NCBI GenBank assembly: GCA_016931575.1
Contig: JAFGEO010000062.1
Coordinates: 27,090 to 91,089 of the forward strand
Origin: Bacteroidales bacterium
GTDB lineage: Bacteria > Bacteroidota > Bacteroidia > Bacteroidales > UBA10428
DNA length: 64,000 nt
Direction: 5' to 3'
Under the pieces are notes generated by a model that did not search any database, was not told the origin of the DNA, and saw nothing but the letters and a program-made list of their open reading frames with translations. This document shows, one piece after another, positions 27,392 to 39,000 of this stretch. Numbering within the stretch: the first letter of the stretch is position 1; each line of letters begins with the position of its first letter. The translations under genes and the position numbers were made by a program.

Positions 27392-30300
27392 ATGAAATCA
27401 GGACGTTTCATTAACTGGGTATTTATTACGCTGTTATTTTCTGTTTCCATTAACCTGTTTGGTCAGAAGAGCTACTATGTCTCTTCCCTGAATGGCAATG
27501 ATGGAAATGCAGGAACCAGTTCAGCTGCGCCCTGGAAAACCATGTCGCGCCTTCAGCAGGTGTTACCCACCCTGAGTGCCGGTGATGTCGTGTACCTGCA
27601 AAGGGGATCTATCTGGCACGAAACCAGTCTCGTTTTAAACAGCCGGGGCGGAACTGAGTCTGCCCCAATCGTGTTTAAGGCATATGGAGAGGGTCCACGG
27701 CCTGTATTATCAGGAAGCACGGTGATCAGTAGTTTCGAACAATCAGGAAATGTTTTCTCAGCATCAGTGTATAAAGATTTTCCCCAAGTACCTCTGTGTG
27801 CACCCACCGGGATCCTGATAAACGGAGATTGGAAGGATATCGCAAGGAGTCGTGAATTTATCGTTCAGGGCAGCGGTTCCAACTCCTATATTTATGCGGG
27901 AGAACAGGCCTGGGCAGCCAACCGGTATGTCGGGTCACTCATCCTCATGCAACCTGTGCACTGGCATTGGACCCCTAGTCCCATTACCGCCAACACATCA
28001 AATTCTATCAGCTTTATGCCTGTTCAGCACAGCTCATCAACTGGTCAGGAAGCCGCATTTTATCTTGTAAATCACGATGATTTTCTTAAGGATCCCGGAG
28101 ACTGGGTCTTTAAGAACCGTCAGCTAAAGGTATACTTCCCAACAGATCTGAACCAGGAAAATGTCCAGTTTGCTGTTTCCGATTCGATTGTTAGTCTTCT
28201 GGACTGTTCAAATATCTCTTTCCAGGATCTCGTGTTCGAGATGTCAAATCACAGGTTTATTGCAGCTTTTAAGGGCTCAAACATTAAAATCAGCGGTTGC
28301 GAGTTCAGGTATACAGCGGGAGAGGCAGTGATGTTCCGCCAGACTAATGGTATTTACTTTACCGGTAATTACATTCATGATTGCGGAGCGGTTGGTTTGC
28401 GGTTAAAATGGTTTGGATATGCGGAAGTACGGAACAACCTTTTCAAAAGGATTGCCACAGAACACGTAGGGCTTGCAAATTATGACTTCAGGATGGGAGC
28501 AGCCATCAACCTGAATTACTGCTTCAGTCCAAACTATTATGTAGAATATAATTATTTTGACAGTGTGGGACTTGCAATCCAGTCGTTTACTTTCAGTGAG
28601 GGTGGCTCGGCAAGCATTCGTTACAACTATATCGAGAATTACGGAATGACCATTTCGGATTGCGGAGCTATTTATTTCAACTCGGATATGGGTAGTGAGC
28701 CTCCAAAATACGTGGAAAACAACTTCATCCGGAATGCCATTACAGCCGGGTATAAGTATTCAACCAACTTCCATCCTGTTCTTCATCCGCACGCTATCTA
28801 CTGCGACGAAGGGGCCATGGGATATTACTGCAACCGGAATACCATTGATAATACGAGTTACGCCCTGTACATGAACCGGAACTTAAAAAATACGATGGTT
28901 AATAACAACATTGTGAATGCCAATCAGGATAATCCGGAATTCTTCAATGCCGTATTCATGAAGGACCAGGCCATTGGTGCCATTAGTTCATCGGCTGACA
29001 GGGATTCCATCCGGAACAATAACATCGTTCTTGGCACCGGCAGCAATCCAAGCGTTTACCTGCGGCATGAGAGCGAAGAATCCCATAACGCCTGGGTAGA
29101 TCAAAATATATTCTACTTTGATTATAACAAAATTGCCGCTCCCTTCCAGGCAGGTACCCCTGATATAGGCAGGTACATTCTTCATTGGGGACATGCAGAC
29201 TACAACTATACGATTGAACGTATGCAGGCTGATGGGGGGAACGTTTCAAGCATTCCTACAGATGTACATTCCGTTATTAATCCGCAGGGTATAAAATATG
29301 CTTCTGTATCCTCCCTGGTCAGCCAGGAAGATTTTGTTAAACTCTTTACCAACTACAGTGCGGGCACACGAACGGTAAACCTCGGGAATGCCATCTTCAG
29401 GGATATGAATGGCAGTACCATCAGCGGATCGGTTTCAATTCCTCCTTTTTATTCACGAATACTCTTCTACCAGTCAGGAAATCTTAGTACTGTTGACCCG
29501 GAAGACTATTTTGATTCAAGTCTGATCCCCGCTCTGGTCATCGATGATAACGGGTATGCCAATCATGCGCCGGTAATTAACAACAGGGAGTTTGTGATCA
29601 ATGAATCCACACAAACAACCCTGGTTGTTGGAACTGTGCCTGTTTACGACCAGGACGATATACAAGGGCATTCCTTTGTGATCGTAAGCGGAAATAGCAG
29701 CGGCCTGTTCAAGATCAACAATTCGGGGACCATCTCCTTCACAACTTCAGACATTCCCTATGCAGGGAATCCTGTATATACCCTTACAATTCGTGTTACC
29801 GACAACGGAAATCCTCCCCTGAGTGATGAGGCTACCATCAGTATAAAGTTAGTAGAACTGGAGGCTAATATTGCACCAATCCTTGAGAACCAGACGTTCG
29901 AATTCTATGAGGACCAGACTGAAGGTATTTTCATTGGTCATGTTGTTGCTCACGATCCCGATAATGACCTGATTTCCTATGAGATCATTTCAGGGGAGAA
30001 TATGGATCTTTTCGCTGTCGATGCTTCTACCGGGGCCCTGTTCTTCAATCAGATCCCCGGGGACACTATTCCGGCTACTTACGAATTGCTAATCAGGGTT
30101 ACGGACAATGGTGTGCCGGAGCTGTCAGACGATGCACTGATCACCGTGGTTTTTATTCCATTGCGCTATGCTGTCTTTATTGATCCCTCCGCCAGTGTTG
30201 ATGGCGATGGTTCTTATTCCAGCCCATATCGTTCTTTCGAAACTCTTGAGTTCAAGGAGGATCATAGCTACCTGATTAAGCGTGGTACTGAGCTTTCTGT

Positions 30301-31411
30301 TGACAGGATGACATTCTCATCGGGAAATATCGAAATAGGCGCCTATGGACAGGGTGAGCTTCCTGTAATTAAATCTGCTTCTACAAGCTTTGTATTCTTC
30401 TCTGCCGACCAGGGGAATATTAGCATCCGGGATCTGAAAGTTGAAGCCGACCAGGCATTAAGTATCTTCTATTTTGTGGGGCCGAAGTCGGATAATATTC
30501 GCATCACAAATTGCGTGCTTTCCGGTGCTGAATATGGCTTGCGTTTCATCAATACAGGAACAACCATCACTGAGTATTGCCGGTTTATTAATAATCACAC
30601 TGCGGCTTATGTGGTTAGCAGCAGTTCCCATTTCTACTACAACATTTTTGCCAATAATTTTGCTGGCATTAGCATGGTTATTCAGAACAGTTCAAGCAAT
30701 GTCTACAACAATGTCTTCTACAACAACCGGGAAGCCGTTGATTTTAAAGGGCTGCAACTGAATCTGAGGAACAACATCATCTGCCTGACAAGTGAAACAG
30801 ACCGGGCCCTGAAAACAGCTACTGAAGAGGTGAAAATGGATCATAATATCTATTTCCCGGAACGTAAGGGTTTTGTCAGCCTTGGCAACTATAGCTATAA
30901 TACCCTCGATGATTTGAATACTTATGCGGCACAGGATCTGAATTCGCTGGTTGTCGATCCGGTGTTCCTTTTCCCGGGCCAGGATGATTTTAACCTGGCA
31001 TCACATTCCCCGGCAATCGATGCAGGAATCTATGTCGGTCTTAATTACGACATGAATGGTATTCCAATCCCGGTTGGGCATGCGCCTGATATCGGGATTA
31101 ACGAATTCGATTATAACCAGACAGGCACCATTGATACCGTCGATGACCTGGCAGAAAGCCCATATTGGTCGTACCCTAATCCGGCAAGCTCCTTAATTTT
31201 TGTAAATGCAAACGAGGAATTTTCCGGCAGAGAAAACCTGCGTATTATCAACTCATTCGGACAGGTTGTGACCAGTGTCAGGGCCAGTGAATGCCAGGTG
31301 GATAATCAGCGGTGCTATGTTGATATCAGCTCGCTGAATCCCGGATTATACCTGATCAGCATAAGTGATGAAAACATATTGGGAACGGTCCGGTTTATTA
31401 AAGGAAATTAG
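27392..31411 (+). CDS. Giant secreted beta-helix/cadherin protein with T9SS signal (copy 2)
   Basis: The ATG at 27392 (1,339 residues) is used because it starts a good signal peptide (MKSGRFINWVFITLLFSVS, cut near FGQ). An upstream TTG at 27308 would add 28 charged residues. It has the same domain order as its upstream neighbour: beta-helix (about 25-690), cadherin-like domains (about 723-820 and 825-920), second beta-helix (about 924-1230) and T9SS sorting domain (about 1256-1339, YPNPASSLIFVNA, ending VRFIKGN). The paralogy is plain in GNDGNAGTSSAAPWKTM and SAGDVVYLQRGS. The divergence is considerable, so the duplication is old. No catalytic residues can be assigned. Confidence 0.9.
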   Translation: MKSGRFINWVFITLLFSVSINLFGQKSYYVSSLNGNDGNAGTSSAAPWKTMSRLQQVLPTLSAGDVVYLQRGSIWHETSLVLNSRGGTESAPIVFKAYGEGPRPVLSGSTVISSFEQSGNVFSASVYKDFPQVPLCAPTGILINGDWKDIARSREFIVQGSGSNSYIYAGEQAWAANRYVGSLILMQPVHWHWTPSPITANTSNSISFMPVQHSSSTGQEAAFYLVNHDDFLKDPGDWVFKNRQLKVYFPTDLNQENVQFAVSDSIVSLLDCSNISFQDLVFEMSNHRFIAAFKGSNIKISGCEFRYTAGEAVMFRQTNGIYFTGNYIHDCGAVGLRLKWFGYAEVRNNLFKRIATEHVGLANYDFRMGAAINLNYCFSPNYYVEYNYFDSVGLAIQSFTFSEGGSASIRYNYIENYGMTISDCGAIYFNSDMGSEPPKYVENNFIRNAITAGYKYSTNFHPVLHPHAIYCDEGAMGYYCNRNTIDNTSYALYMNRNLKNTMVNNNIVNANQDNPEFFNAVFMKDQAIGAISSSADRDSIRNNNIVLGTGSNPSVYLRHESEESHNAWVDQNIFYFDYNKIAAPFQAGTPDIGRYILHWGHADYNYTIERMQADGGNVSSIPTDVHSVINPQGIKYASVSSLVSQEDFVKLFTNYSAGTRTVNLGNAIFRDMNGSTISGSVSIPPFYSRILFYQSGNLSTVDPEDYFDSSLIPALVIDDNGYANHAPVINNREFVINESTQTTLVVGTVPVYDQDDIQGHSFVIVSGNSSGLFKINNSGTISFTTSDIPYAGNPVYTLTIRVTDNGNPPLSDEATISIKLVELEANIAPILENQTFEFYEDQTEGIFIGHVVAHDPDNDLISYEIISGENMDLFAVDASTGALFFNQIPGDTIPATYELLIRVTDNGVPELSDDALITVVFIPLRYAVFIDPSASVDGDGSYSSPYRSFETLEFKEDHSYLIKRGTELSVDRMTFSSGNIEIGAYGQGELPVIKSASTSFVFFSADQGNISIRDLKVEADQALSIFYFVGPKSDNIRITNCVLSGAEYGLRFINTGTTITEYCRFINNHTAAYVVSSSSHFYYNIFANNFAGISMVIQNSSSNVYNNVFYNNREAVDFKGLQLNLRNNIICLTSETDRALKTATEEVKMDHNIYFPERKGFVSLGNYSYNTLDDLNTYAAQDLNSLVVDPVFLFPGQDDFNLASHSPAIDAGIYVGLNYDMNGIPIPVGHAPDIGINEFDYNQTGTIDTVDDLAESPYWSYPNPASSLIFVNANEEFSGRENLRIINSFGQVVTSVRASECQVDNQRCYVDISSLNPGLYLISISDENILGTVRFIKGN

Positions 31412-31441
31412 CCTGCTTTGAAGAGTGTCAGACAGGATTTG

Positions 31442-32344
31442 TTAACTTTCGCGACTGCGGCCAAACAATAATTTACTGATTTTCCACTTAAAAAATCCCC
31501 CGAACAGCCTGAAGTACCGGTCAACCAGGAACCAGTAGGCAAAAATACTCCTTGCATATTTCTTGTGGAACTTTAGGTTAACTTTCAGGTAATACAGAGA
31601 ACGCTTGTCGGACAGCAGCCTGAGCAGGGTGCGGAAATTATCTTTATGACTGAGCCCGGTGTTAGTGATATCATTCCAGATGACAAGGTCAGGGTGGATT
31701 ACGTTTCTGAAACCCTTAAGTTTGGCCCGGTAGGTAAATTCTGTATCGCCATGATACTGAGGGAAATCCTTTTCGTCCCAATATCCGATTTCCCGCATGA
31801 CCCTGGCCGGAACAAGTGTGCCCATTCCGGTTATCCAGTCAACTTCCACAGCTTGCTGGTACTGCTCTGATTCGGGGACCATGAAAGCATGCATACCTGT
31901 TTTTCCGCTTTTGGGATAGAAATACCCGCCCATCGACCAGATAGTCTTCTTTTTTGGATCAGCATAGATCTTGGAGCCCAGGATAACCGTATCATCATAT
32001 TCTCCGACCAGTTTCAGGCAATTTGAAAAGTAAGCGGCATCGATCTGGATGTCATTGTTCCAGAGCAAAACATAGTCGCAGTTCATGGACTCAACGGCAT
32101 GTCGTGCACCCACATTGATCCCGCCGCTCCACCACAGGTTACCATTCCCGTGAAGAAGGTTTACCTGGGGATAATGTGCTTTTATCCAATCTGAGGTACC
32201 GTCGGTCGACCCGTCATCAATGACAATGACCGGGAAGTTCTCAGAAATCCCTGCTTTTACCAACATGTTATCCAGGTTGTTCAGACAGGCTTTGGTATAG
32301 TCGAGGTGGTTAAAAACCGGTATGAGTATGGCGATTTTGGTCAT
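31442..32344 (-). CDS. GT2-family glycosyltransferase
   Basis: A 300-residue GT-A enzyme. It starts with IAILIPVFNH, has VIVIDDGSTDGTSDW, the NGNLWWSGGINVG motif typical of rhamnosyltransferase-like GT2 enzymes, and a metal motif in LLWNNDIQID. A likely aromatic acceptor-site segment follows (YHGDTEFTYRAK). The donor is unknown, although the WWSGGIN subgroup includes many deoxyhexose transferases. It is last in a three-gene operon, 6 bp after the flippase gene. Confidence 0.92.
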   Translation of the reverse strand: MTKIAILIPVFNHLDYTKACLNNLDNMLVKAGISENFPVIVIDDGSTDGTSDWIKAHYPQVNLLHGNGNLWWSGGINVGARHAVESMNCDYVLLWNNDIQIDAAYFSNCLKLVGEYDDTVILGSKIYADPKKKTIWSMGGYFYPKSGKTGMHAFMVPESEQYQQAVEVDWITGMGTLVPARVMREIGYWDEKDFPQYHGDTEFTYRAKLKGFRNVIHPDLVIWNDITNTGLSHKDNFRTLLRLLSDKRSLYYLKVNLKFHKKYARSIFAYWFLVDRYFRLFGGFFKWKISKLLFGRSRES

Positions 32345-32350
32345 GGATGC

Positions 32351-33817
32351 TTACATTCTTTTCCGAAGCGGATTAAACTCTTTCAGTTTGTCAATCAGGA
32401 AGCGGTAGCCATATTTTGGAACGTCTCCGAGGAACTGTCCAAGGGGCCATTTCAGCAGTCGCAGGTTCAGGAACATGGCATACCAGTTATTAAAGCTGAG
32501 CTGTGCAAAGAACCGGGTCAGGATAAGACCTGTGACAAAAAACTCTATCCCCCTGTCCTGGTGCATGGGCAACAGAATAAACATTCCGATGCTGAAGATA
32601 ATCGCTCCGGAAATGATAGAGGGCCAGAAGAAGGGGATATGGTTCGTAGAGGTGTAAATTCCGGCATGGAAACTGGAGTGCAGGTCCAGGAATTCGGTAA
32701 CAGCCATGATAATAAACAGTCCGATCGGCATAAGCAGAGTCGCTGAATTTACCGACTTCAGGAGGGGGTTCCCGGCAGCACCCAGTGCAAGATAGGCAAT
32801 GGCAATCATCGACAGGCCCAGGAACATATATCCTGAGGCTGATTTCCTGAGCATATCGAGCTTCTTTTCAGCCGCCAGTTTGTAGAGTACCGGTAGTCTT
32901 GAATATACTGGTGTAAGGGAGAAGGTGAATATTTGTTTTAGGATCCAGATCGTGAAGTTGAAATTGTTCATGATCTCGGAATCCTTGATCTGCATGATGA
33001 TAATGCTGTTTCCTCTTTCAACCAGGAAGTTGCCCAGCTGAATGCCGCCCTGTCGCCAGGCTGCTGGCCACATGCTCAGGAAAATATCTTTATTGAAGCT
33101 TCCTTTGGAATTTATTCTCAGCTGATTCTTCCTGAACCAGTTTATGATGAAGATCCGGAGGACAATGTGGGTGGCAATACCTTCAGCCAGCAGGGCAAGG
33201 GTAAGTGCCAGGGGGGGGAATCCAAAAGAGAGGATGAATATCCACGCTGCAATCCTGAAACTGATAATTACCGTATTAAAACGGGCTTCGGTAGCAACAT
33301 AATCCAGTCCCCGCATGAGTGAAGACCACCGTATATTCAGCATATATACCGTAAAATAGAGTACCAGAACACCATAGGCAGCCCACAGGTCGGGGCGATG
33401 ATCCGCCAGTGACATCAGGTTCCAGGTGGCAGCAACACCTCCCGTAGCCAGTATCAGGAACAGAAATCCAGCTAAAATGATATAAAGCCATCGGGAAGTA
33501 TGAAACAGTTCAATCACCCGCTGATAGTTTGGGGCCTTGTCCCCCAGTTCCTGGGCGGCATCAAATTCTTCCTTGTTCTTGGGGATTGAATCTGCTCCTG
33601 ACATGAAATAGGTGGTGGCCCGGATCATGACTGAGCTAACCCCGGCATCGGCTACCATGACAAAGGAAAAGAGAGTCCCTATCCACCAGTAAAAGTTTTG
33701 TTCTTCGAGCGAATAAAAGGCCAGAACCAAAGGAACAACGAAGAGGGGAGTGCCAATACGGATAAAATCCCTTAACCATGTCATCATAATGGCACTATTC
33801 AATATCTTTTTAAACAT
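32351..33817 (-). CDS. Wzx-like oligosaccharide flippase
   Basis: A 488-residue polytopic membrane protein with roughly 12 hydrophobic helices and no catalytic motif. It belongs to the polysaccharide biosynthesis/MATE-like group. Its neighbours, a GT2 gene on each side, fit a flippase moving undecaprenyl-linked repeat units across the inner membrane. A soluble insertion (about 73-102, SGADSIPKNKEEFDAAQELGD) lies between early helices. Flippases of this group diverge strongly, so the class is clear but the substrate is not. Confidence 0.82.
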   Translation of the reverse strand: MFKKILNSAIMMTWLRDFIRIGTPLFVVPLVLAFYSLEEQNFYWWIGTLFSFVMVADAGVSSVMIRATTYFMSGADSIPKNKEEFDAAQELGDKAPNYQRVIELFHTSRWLYIILAGFLFLILATGGVAATWNLMSLADHRPDLWAAYGVLVLYFTVYMLNIRWSSLMRGLDYVATEARFNTVIISFRIAAWIFILSFGFPPLALTLALLAEGIATHIVLRIFIINWFRKNQLRINSKGSFNKDIFLSMWPAAWRQGGIQLGNFLVERGNSIIIMQIKDSEIMNNFNFTIWILKQIFTFSLTPVYSRLPVLYKLAAEKKLDMLRKSASGYMFLGLSMIAIAYLALGAAGNPLLKSVNSATLLMPIGLFIIMAVTEFLDLHSSFHAGIYTSTNHIPFFWPSIISGAIIFSIGMFILLPMHQDRGIEFFVTGLILTRFFAQLSFNNWYAMFLNLRLLKWPLGQFLGDVPKYGYRFLIDKLKEFNPLRKRM

Positions 33818-33876
33818 TCAGCAGTTCTTAGTAAGTAAACATTAAATGCGAAGGGCGGATCTGAAACCGCACGAAG

Positions 33877-34917
33877 CTAGTCTTTTTTTGATTGCTCCTT
33901 CCATTTATTTTCTGATAAAGCCTCTTTTACGGCACGATAGCGCTTTTTGTTCCTGATAAGCTCACCTATTAATGCCGTATAGCGTTCAAAGAGCAGGATA
34001 TCTTCATTGCCCTCGTTCCTGAAAGCCAGTGCGAGCAGGTATCCGGGAAGATATTTGATAAGTTGATAAAAATTATACAGAAGGTAGAGGGAATAGGATC
34101 TGAAAATCCTGAGCCTGTGTGGCGGAATGATCCCCTGGGCAGCGAAATATTGCTGGGTGACCAGGTCGGAGCGGCCAAAGGCTTTGTAGAGTTTCCTGAA
34201 GTATGACCAAGTAAGCCTTCCTTCAGGCATATAGTGCCGGAAAGAGATCCTGTTATCATAGTATAGCTTATAGCCCAGCATTTTCCAGGCCTGGCAGAGT
34301 TCAAAATCTTCCCCGGAATTAAGCTGTTTCCCTTTTCTGCCAGAGAGGAAAAACTGAAAATTGATTTCCAGGAGCTTATCCCACAATGATTTCCTGTATA
34401 CCGCACAGGCACCATAAAGGTAATTCCTGTCGCTCGTCATGTAGCCGGTCTGATCGGCCTGTGCACCAATGGCCAGGGCGGTTTCAAATTGCTTCAGCCA
34501 TGCCGGGGGTGTAACCTCAAATTCACCGATTCCATAGCCACCGCAGACAGCCACTTCAGGATGCTGATTCATGATCTCCCATACCAGGGATACATAATCC
34601 CGGCATACCCAGGTGTCATCATCGACATTGCAGACGAATTCGTACTGAACGTTTTTAAATCCTGTGCGGAGCGCATTGTCACGTCCGGGATTGGGTTCGG
34701 AGATAATCCGGAATGGAATGCCTGCATTCCCCCAGATCTTTTGGGCAGTTTCTGCCGTACGATCACTTGATGCGTTGTCAACAAGGACCACTTCCCAGGG
34801 GATATTCCCCGCCTTTTCCTGGTTGAGCAGTGCCTGAAGGGTAGGTTCCAGTCTGCTCGCTCCGTTATACGTGCATATCAGTACGGATACCCCACGTTCT
34901 GTTTCATTATTTGCCAT
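33877..34917 (-). CDS. GT2-family glycosyltransferase
   Basis: A 346-residue GT-A enzyme beginning with GVSVLICTYNGASRLEPTLQ. It has VVLVDNASSDRTAE and the metal-binding NVDDDTWV (about 96-103). It also contains SGEDFELCQAWKMLGYKLYYD, the usual catalytic-base region. It transfers a sugar of unknown identity to the growing lipid-linked glycan. It heads the operon that continues into the flippase and another GT2 gene. It diverges from a plus-strand GT2 gene across 131 bp. Confidence 0.92.
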   Translation of the reverse strand: MANNETERGVSVLICTYNGASRLEPTLQALLNQEKAGNIPWEVVLVDNASSDRTAETAQKIWGNAGIPFRIISEPNPGRDNALRTGFKNVQYEFVCNVDDDTWVCRDYVSLVWEIMNQHPEVAVCGGYGIGEFEVTPPAWLKQFETALAIGAQADQTGYMTSDRNYLYGACAVYRKSLWDKLLEINFQFFLSGRKGKQLNSGEDFELCQAWKMLGYKLYYDNRISFRHYMPEGRLTWSYFRKLYKAFGRSDLVTQQYFAAQGIIPPHRLRIFRSYSLYLLYNFYQLIKYLPGYLLALAFRNEGNEDILLFERYTALIGELIRNKKRYRAVKEALSENKWKEQSKKD

Positions 34918-35048
34918 TTTATGGAATCAAAGTGTCGATTTATAAAAATCTGGTTGCGAAAGTATTTTTATACGACTAATTTCACAAAAATATTCGCCAA
35001 ATGCTCAGGTTTTTTTGAGCAGGGTACCAAATTAAGCTATAAATCAAT

Positions 35049-35969
35049 ATGGAAGTTTCCAAATTATTCACCATCGCATTTCCGGTTTATAACCGGACTG
35101 ATTATTTCAGAACAGCGCTGGACAGCGCAGTAAATCAAACAGAAAAGTGTAGTATTCTGGTTATAGACAACAATTCACCACACGATGAATTCAGGAAGAT
35201 CGTTGACAGCTATAATAATCCACTGATTAAGTATGTAAAAACGGACGAAACAGTCCATCAGGATGAGAATTTTAATAACTGCATCCGGTATTCTGAGACG
35301 CCCTGGCTGACTATTCTCCATGACGATGACACCTTGCACTGTCAGTATGTGGAGCTTTTCCTGAAACTTTTAAAAGATCATCCTGACATGGGAGGATTTG
35401 CCGTCGACTGCAACGTAGGCGCTGAAGAGTGGCAGGGGATCCATGAAAAAGTCGAATTCACCGGGGATGTAAAGCAGGTTGCCGAGCCTTATTTCTATTT
35501 TTCCAACCTCTCCGCTTTTCCGGGGGTGAGCTTCCGGAAGGATATTGCACAGCAACTGGGAGGTTTCAATGTAGACCTGCACCCGATCGGAGATAATGAT
35601 TTCTGGTACCGGCTGAGCATGGCATCCAACGTGTACCTTGTCAATCAGCAGTTTGCCTATTATCGTGTATCGCCCACCCAGTCTACCAACCGCCTGATGG
35701 AAGCCATGATCAATGACGTCTATAAATACAGGTTGAATTTGATGAAAGGGGGTCAGAAAAACAATATTCTTACACGCCTTGCGTTGGAAGAATCAAGATT
35801 GAATAACATCAGGTACTTTTATAAAATGTACAATGAGGTGCAAATGCCGCCCAAACTTCATAATAAAGGATGGATGAACCTCGCTAAACTTTTTTTACTG
35901 ATTCCTGGAACTTTAGGACTTATCTATCGTTATAAAGGGAAGATTTCCTTTGTTCGTCAAAGGAATTAA
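35049..35969 (+). CDS. GT2-family glycosyltransferase
   Basis: A 306-residue GT-A enzyme starting with LFTIAFPVYNRTDYFRTAL. It contains SILVIDNNSP and the metal motif ILHDDDTLH (about 93-101). The downstream GGFNVDLHPIGDNDFWYRL carries the probable catalytic Asp region. Donor and acceptor are unknown. It is transcribed alone and lies 119 bp before the Ser-linker secreted protein gene on the same strand. Confidence 0.9.
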   Translation: MEVSKLFTIAFPVYNRTDYFRTALDSAVNQTEKCSILVIDNNSPHDEFRKIVDSYNNPLIKYVKTDETVHQDENFNNCIRYSETPWLTILHDDDTLHCQYVELFLKLLKDHPDMGGFAVDCNVGAEEWQGIHEKVEFTGDVKQVAEPYFYFSNLSAFPGVSFRKDIAQQLGGFNVDLHPIGDNDFWYRLSMASNVYLVNQQFAYYRVSPTQSTNRLMEAMINDVYKYRLNLMKGGQKNNILTRLALEESRLNNIRYFYKMYNEVQMPPKLHNKGWMNLAKLFLLIPGTLGLIYRYKGKISFVRQRN

Positions 35970-36088
35970 GGCTTTTTTGCAACTAAATGACCATAAATCA
36001 ACTAAAATTGAAGCTTGATCAAATATTGAGTGAAGCTTGAATAATTCGAGACTATTTTTACACTGCTAAATTCTTAATTTCCATTTTT

Positions 36089-39000
36089 ATGAAACAGAGC
36101 TACCGTTTTTTATTTGTTGCGATCCTGATTTCAGTGCTTTCCTTTAGCAATGCAAAGGCTGAATTCCTGATCCGTGATGACGTACATACCTATTCCCTGT
36201 GTGACTATGGTTGGTACTACTGGTATGACATGAGTGCTTACCCAACAAACTGGCATACACCGGTTGATTACTGGAATGGCCAGATTTACCTGCGTTTTGA
36301 AGTATTGTCGCAGGGAGAAACCGGCACCTGTGCCACTCCGTTCAGAATGTCCTTTATTATGTGGGACGTTGTTTCGGGTAGTGGGAACGAGTTAGCCAGT
36401 GATCCCTGGCAAAACCTGCTGGGAGGTGTTGGAAGTGTTGCCACCTCCAGTCAGTCGCTCTCCGACTACTGGCCGGTTGGAAGCGGGATAGATATGACCA
36501 ATGTTTACAATGTTAAGCGCATGGGCTGTGATGTCCGTGACGAATATGCCAGAGGGATCTCCAATCCTTCCTGGGGATATCTCACGGAACTTTGGGACCG
36601 CCGGTCTGAGTGGTATCCGCTTCAGGTAAGGATGACCGTTGTTGCTGTGGCAGCCGGAGAATCCTTTTCAGGCTGGGGTAATTATAACTCTCCTGTATAT
36701 ACCAATGGAGCAACCGGCTGTGGCGTACTTCCCAGTGGTAGTTGTTCAAGCAGTAGTTCCAGCTCCAGTTCCAGCAGTTCCAGCTCCAGCTCCAGCAGCG
36801 GATGCGTTGATCCGGAATATGTAGCCGATTCACCAACCGCAGGGCCCCTGGCTTACGAAGCTGAAACTATGACTTACAATAACTACTTTACCCAGGTGTA
36901 CATGGGGGCTTCAAATGGAAGCGTTGCAGGTCTGTGGAATATTAATACCAGCACCGGAAATGAAACAGGTTCGATTTACAAGAACTTTACACACAGTGAT
37001 GGTATCTATGATATAAAGGTGGTATTTGTTGATGAGAATGATGGGGCATCACCCTTCCGCCTGTTTGTTGGCGGATCGCAGATTGATTCGTGGACGGGGA
37101 CAACACAGACCTGCCAGAATAAGTATACGGTCCATACCACAGAAGATGTGGTCATCCATAATGGAGATCAGATCATGGTACAGGGTGATCATTCAACAGG
37201 TGCCTGGGCCAAGGTGGATTATGTCGATTTTATTTATGTAGGCGCCATACCCGTTGATCCGCCGACGTACACGATTGATTATGCGAATGAGCGAACGGGA
37301 CAAGAGGTTTCATCATCGCATGAGTACAGCTATAATAACTCAACCTGGACAGCCGGCACAAATGCTTATGTGGCGATTAGACCGGAACTCGGCAGTACAA
37401 TTTATTTCAGGCCTGTAGCCTATACTCCGGCGGTGCAGACCCTGGCGATAAAGAATCGTCCTGCCACCCCTGCCTTTACGGTAGATTATCCGGATGAGGC
37501 TGCGGTAACCGGAACAGCTGCAACCTATCAGTACTCCACCAATAATTTCAGCTCCGTAGCCGGGGAGGTTACGGGAAGTGAGGTTCCGCTATCACCAGGA
37601 ACAACCAGCTCAACCCTTTACATACGGCAGAAAGCCACTGCGACGAACTTCGCATCAGCCATCACTTCTGTGAGTGTTGCTGCGCGTCCGGCACGACCAA
37701 CTTTCTCGCTGAACTACGATGACGAGCTTGCAGCTTCCGGAACTTCTGCAACTTACGAATATGCTACAAACGCTTCCTTCACCAGTGCTGTTATGGTAAC
37801 AGGTGATGAGATCGATCTGTTCTCCCTGATCTCCGGCTCTGCCGATGTCAATCTGTATATCAGAGTGAAAGCTACTCCATCTACATTTGCTTCCGAAAGC
37901 CAGGATGCCCTGTTGCTTCCAATGAGGCGTTCAGCGCCAACTTTCGGCACCATTGATTATGCAAATGAGGTGGCGACCACTGTTAATTCAGGTCCTTTCC
38001 AATACTCAACAAACGCTTTCGCAACGGTTGCCGGGGAATTCACAGAGCAGTCTGTAAGCATTGTGCCGGGCACGACATATAATTTCCGGTATGCACCCAC
38101 TGAAAGTGAATTCGGATCAGGCTATTCAACGCTTGCTGTTCCTGCAAGGGCAGCTGCTCCAAGCTTCACGATAAATTATGCAGACGAAACAACAAACGAA
38201 ACTGTACTGAGTACGCAACAATTCAGGAAATCAAGCAGTAGCACATGGACTTCCGGAGGTAATTCACCACTGATTCTGGATGCCAATTCAACTTATCTGA
38301 TTCGTCAGAAATCAACTGCTTCTGCATTTGCTTCCGAATCATGCACGCTGAATGTTGCTGCAAGGCCTGATATGACAACAATACAGGTTAATTGGAATAC
38401 CATTCAGACCACTCCTGTCGAGGCAGGTATCGAGTATTCGGTTAATCCAAATATGAGCGGTGCAAGTGTAGCAACCGGAGCCAGTATTCCGGTTACACCG
38501 GGGGTAGACCTCTACTTTGAGAAAGCTTCTACTTCCAGTAGCTATGGTAGCGGGATTTACCATCTGAATGTTCCTCAGGAACCTGTTCTTGCTGCGGTTA
38601 CGAATATCAGCTCAACTGTCACTGCCTATCCGATCGAGTTCAGCATAAACTTTGAGGATGATATTACAGGCTTTGAATCTGACGATATCTTTGTCGATAA
38701 AGCACTGGTTGAGAATATTACCGGAAGCGGTAGTTCATATACCTTTGAGCTTTACCCGACTTCACTAGGTACCATTACACTCTACATGCTATCTAACAGG
38801 GTCGATCAGGGTAACTTCACATCCAATGCCCTGTCATTCAGCTATAACGGACCGCTGATTGTCGGATTGGATCCTGCATTGGAGACTGCTGATTTTGAGC
38901 TCTATCCCAACCCGACTTCCGGGGTGATTAACCTGGAGCTGAAAAATGCTGAGCAAGGGCTCATTCAGGTACTTAGTACCAAAGGAGCTGTTGTATACCA

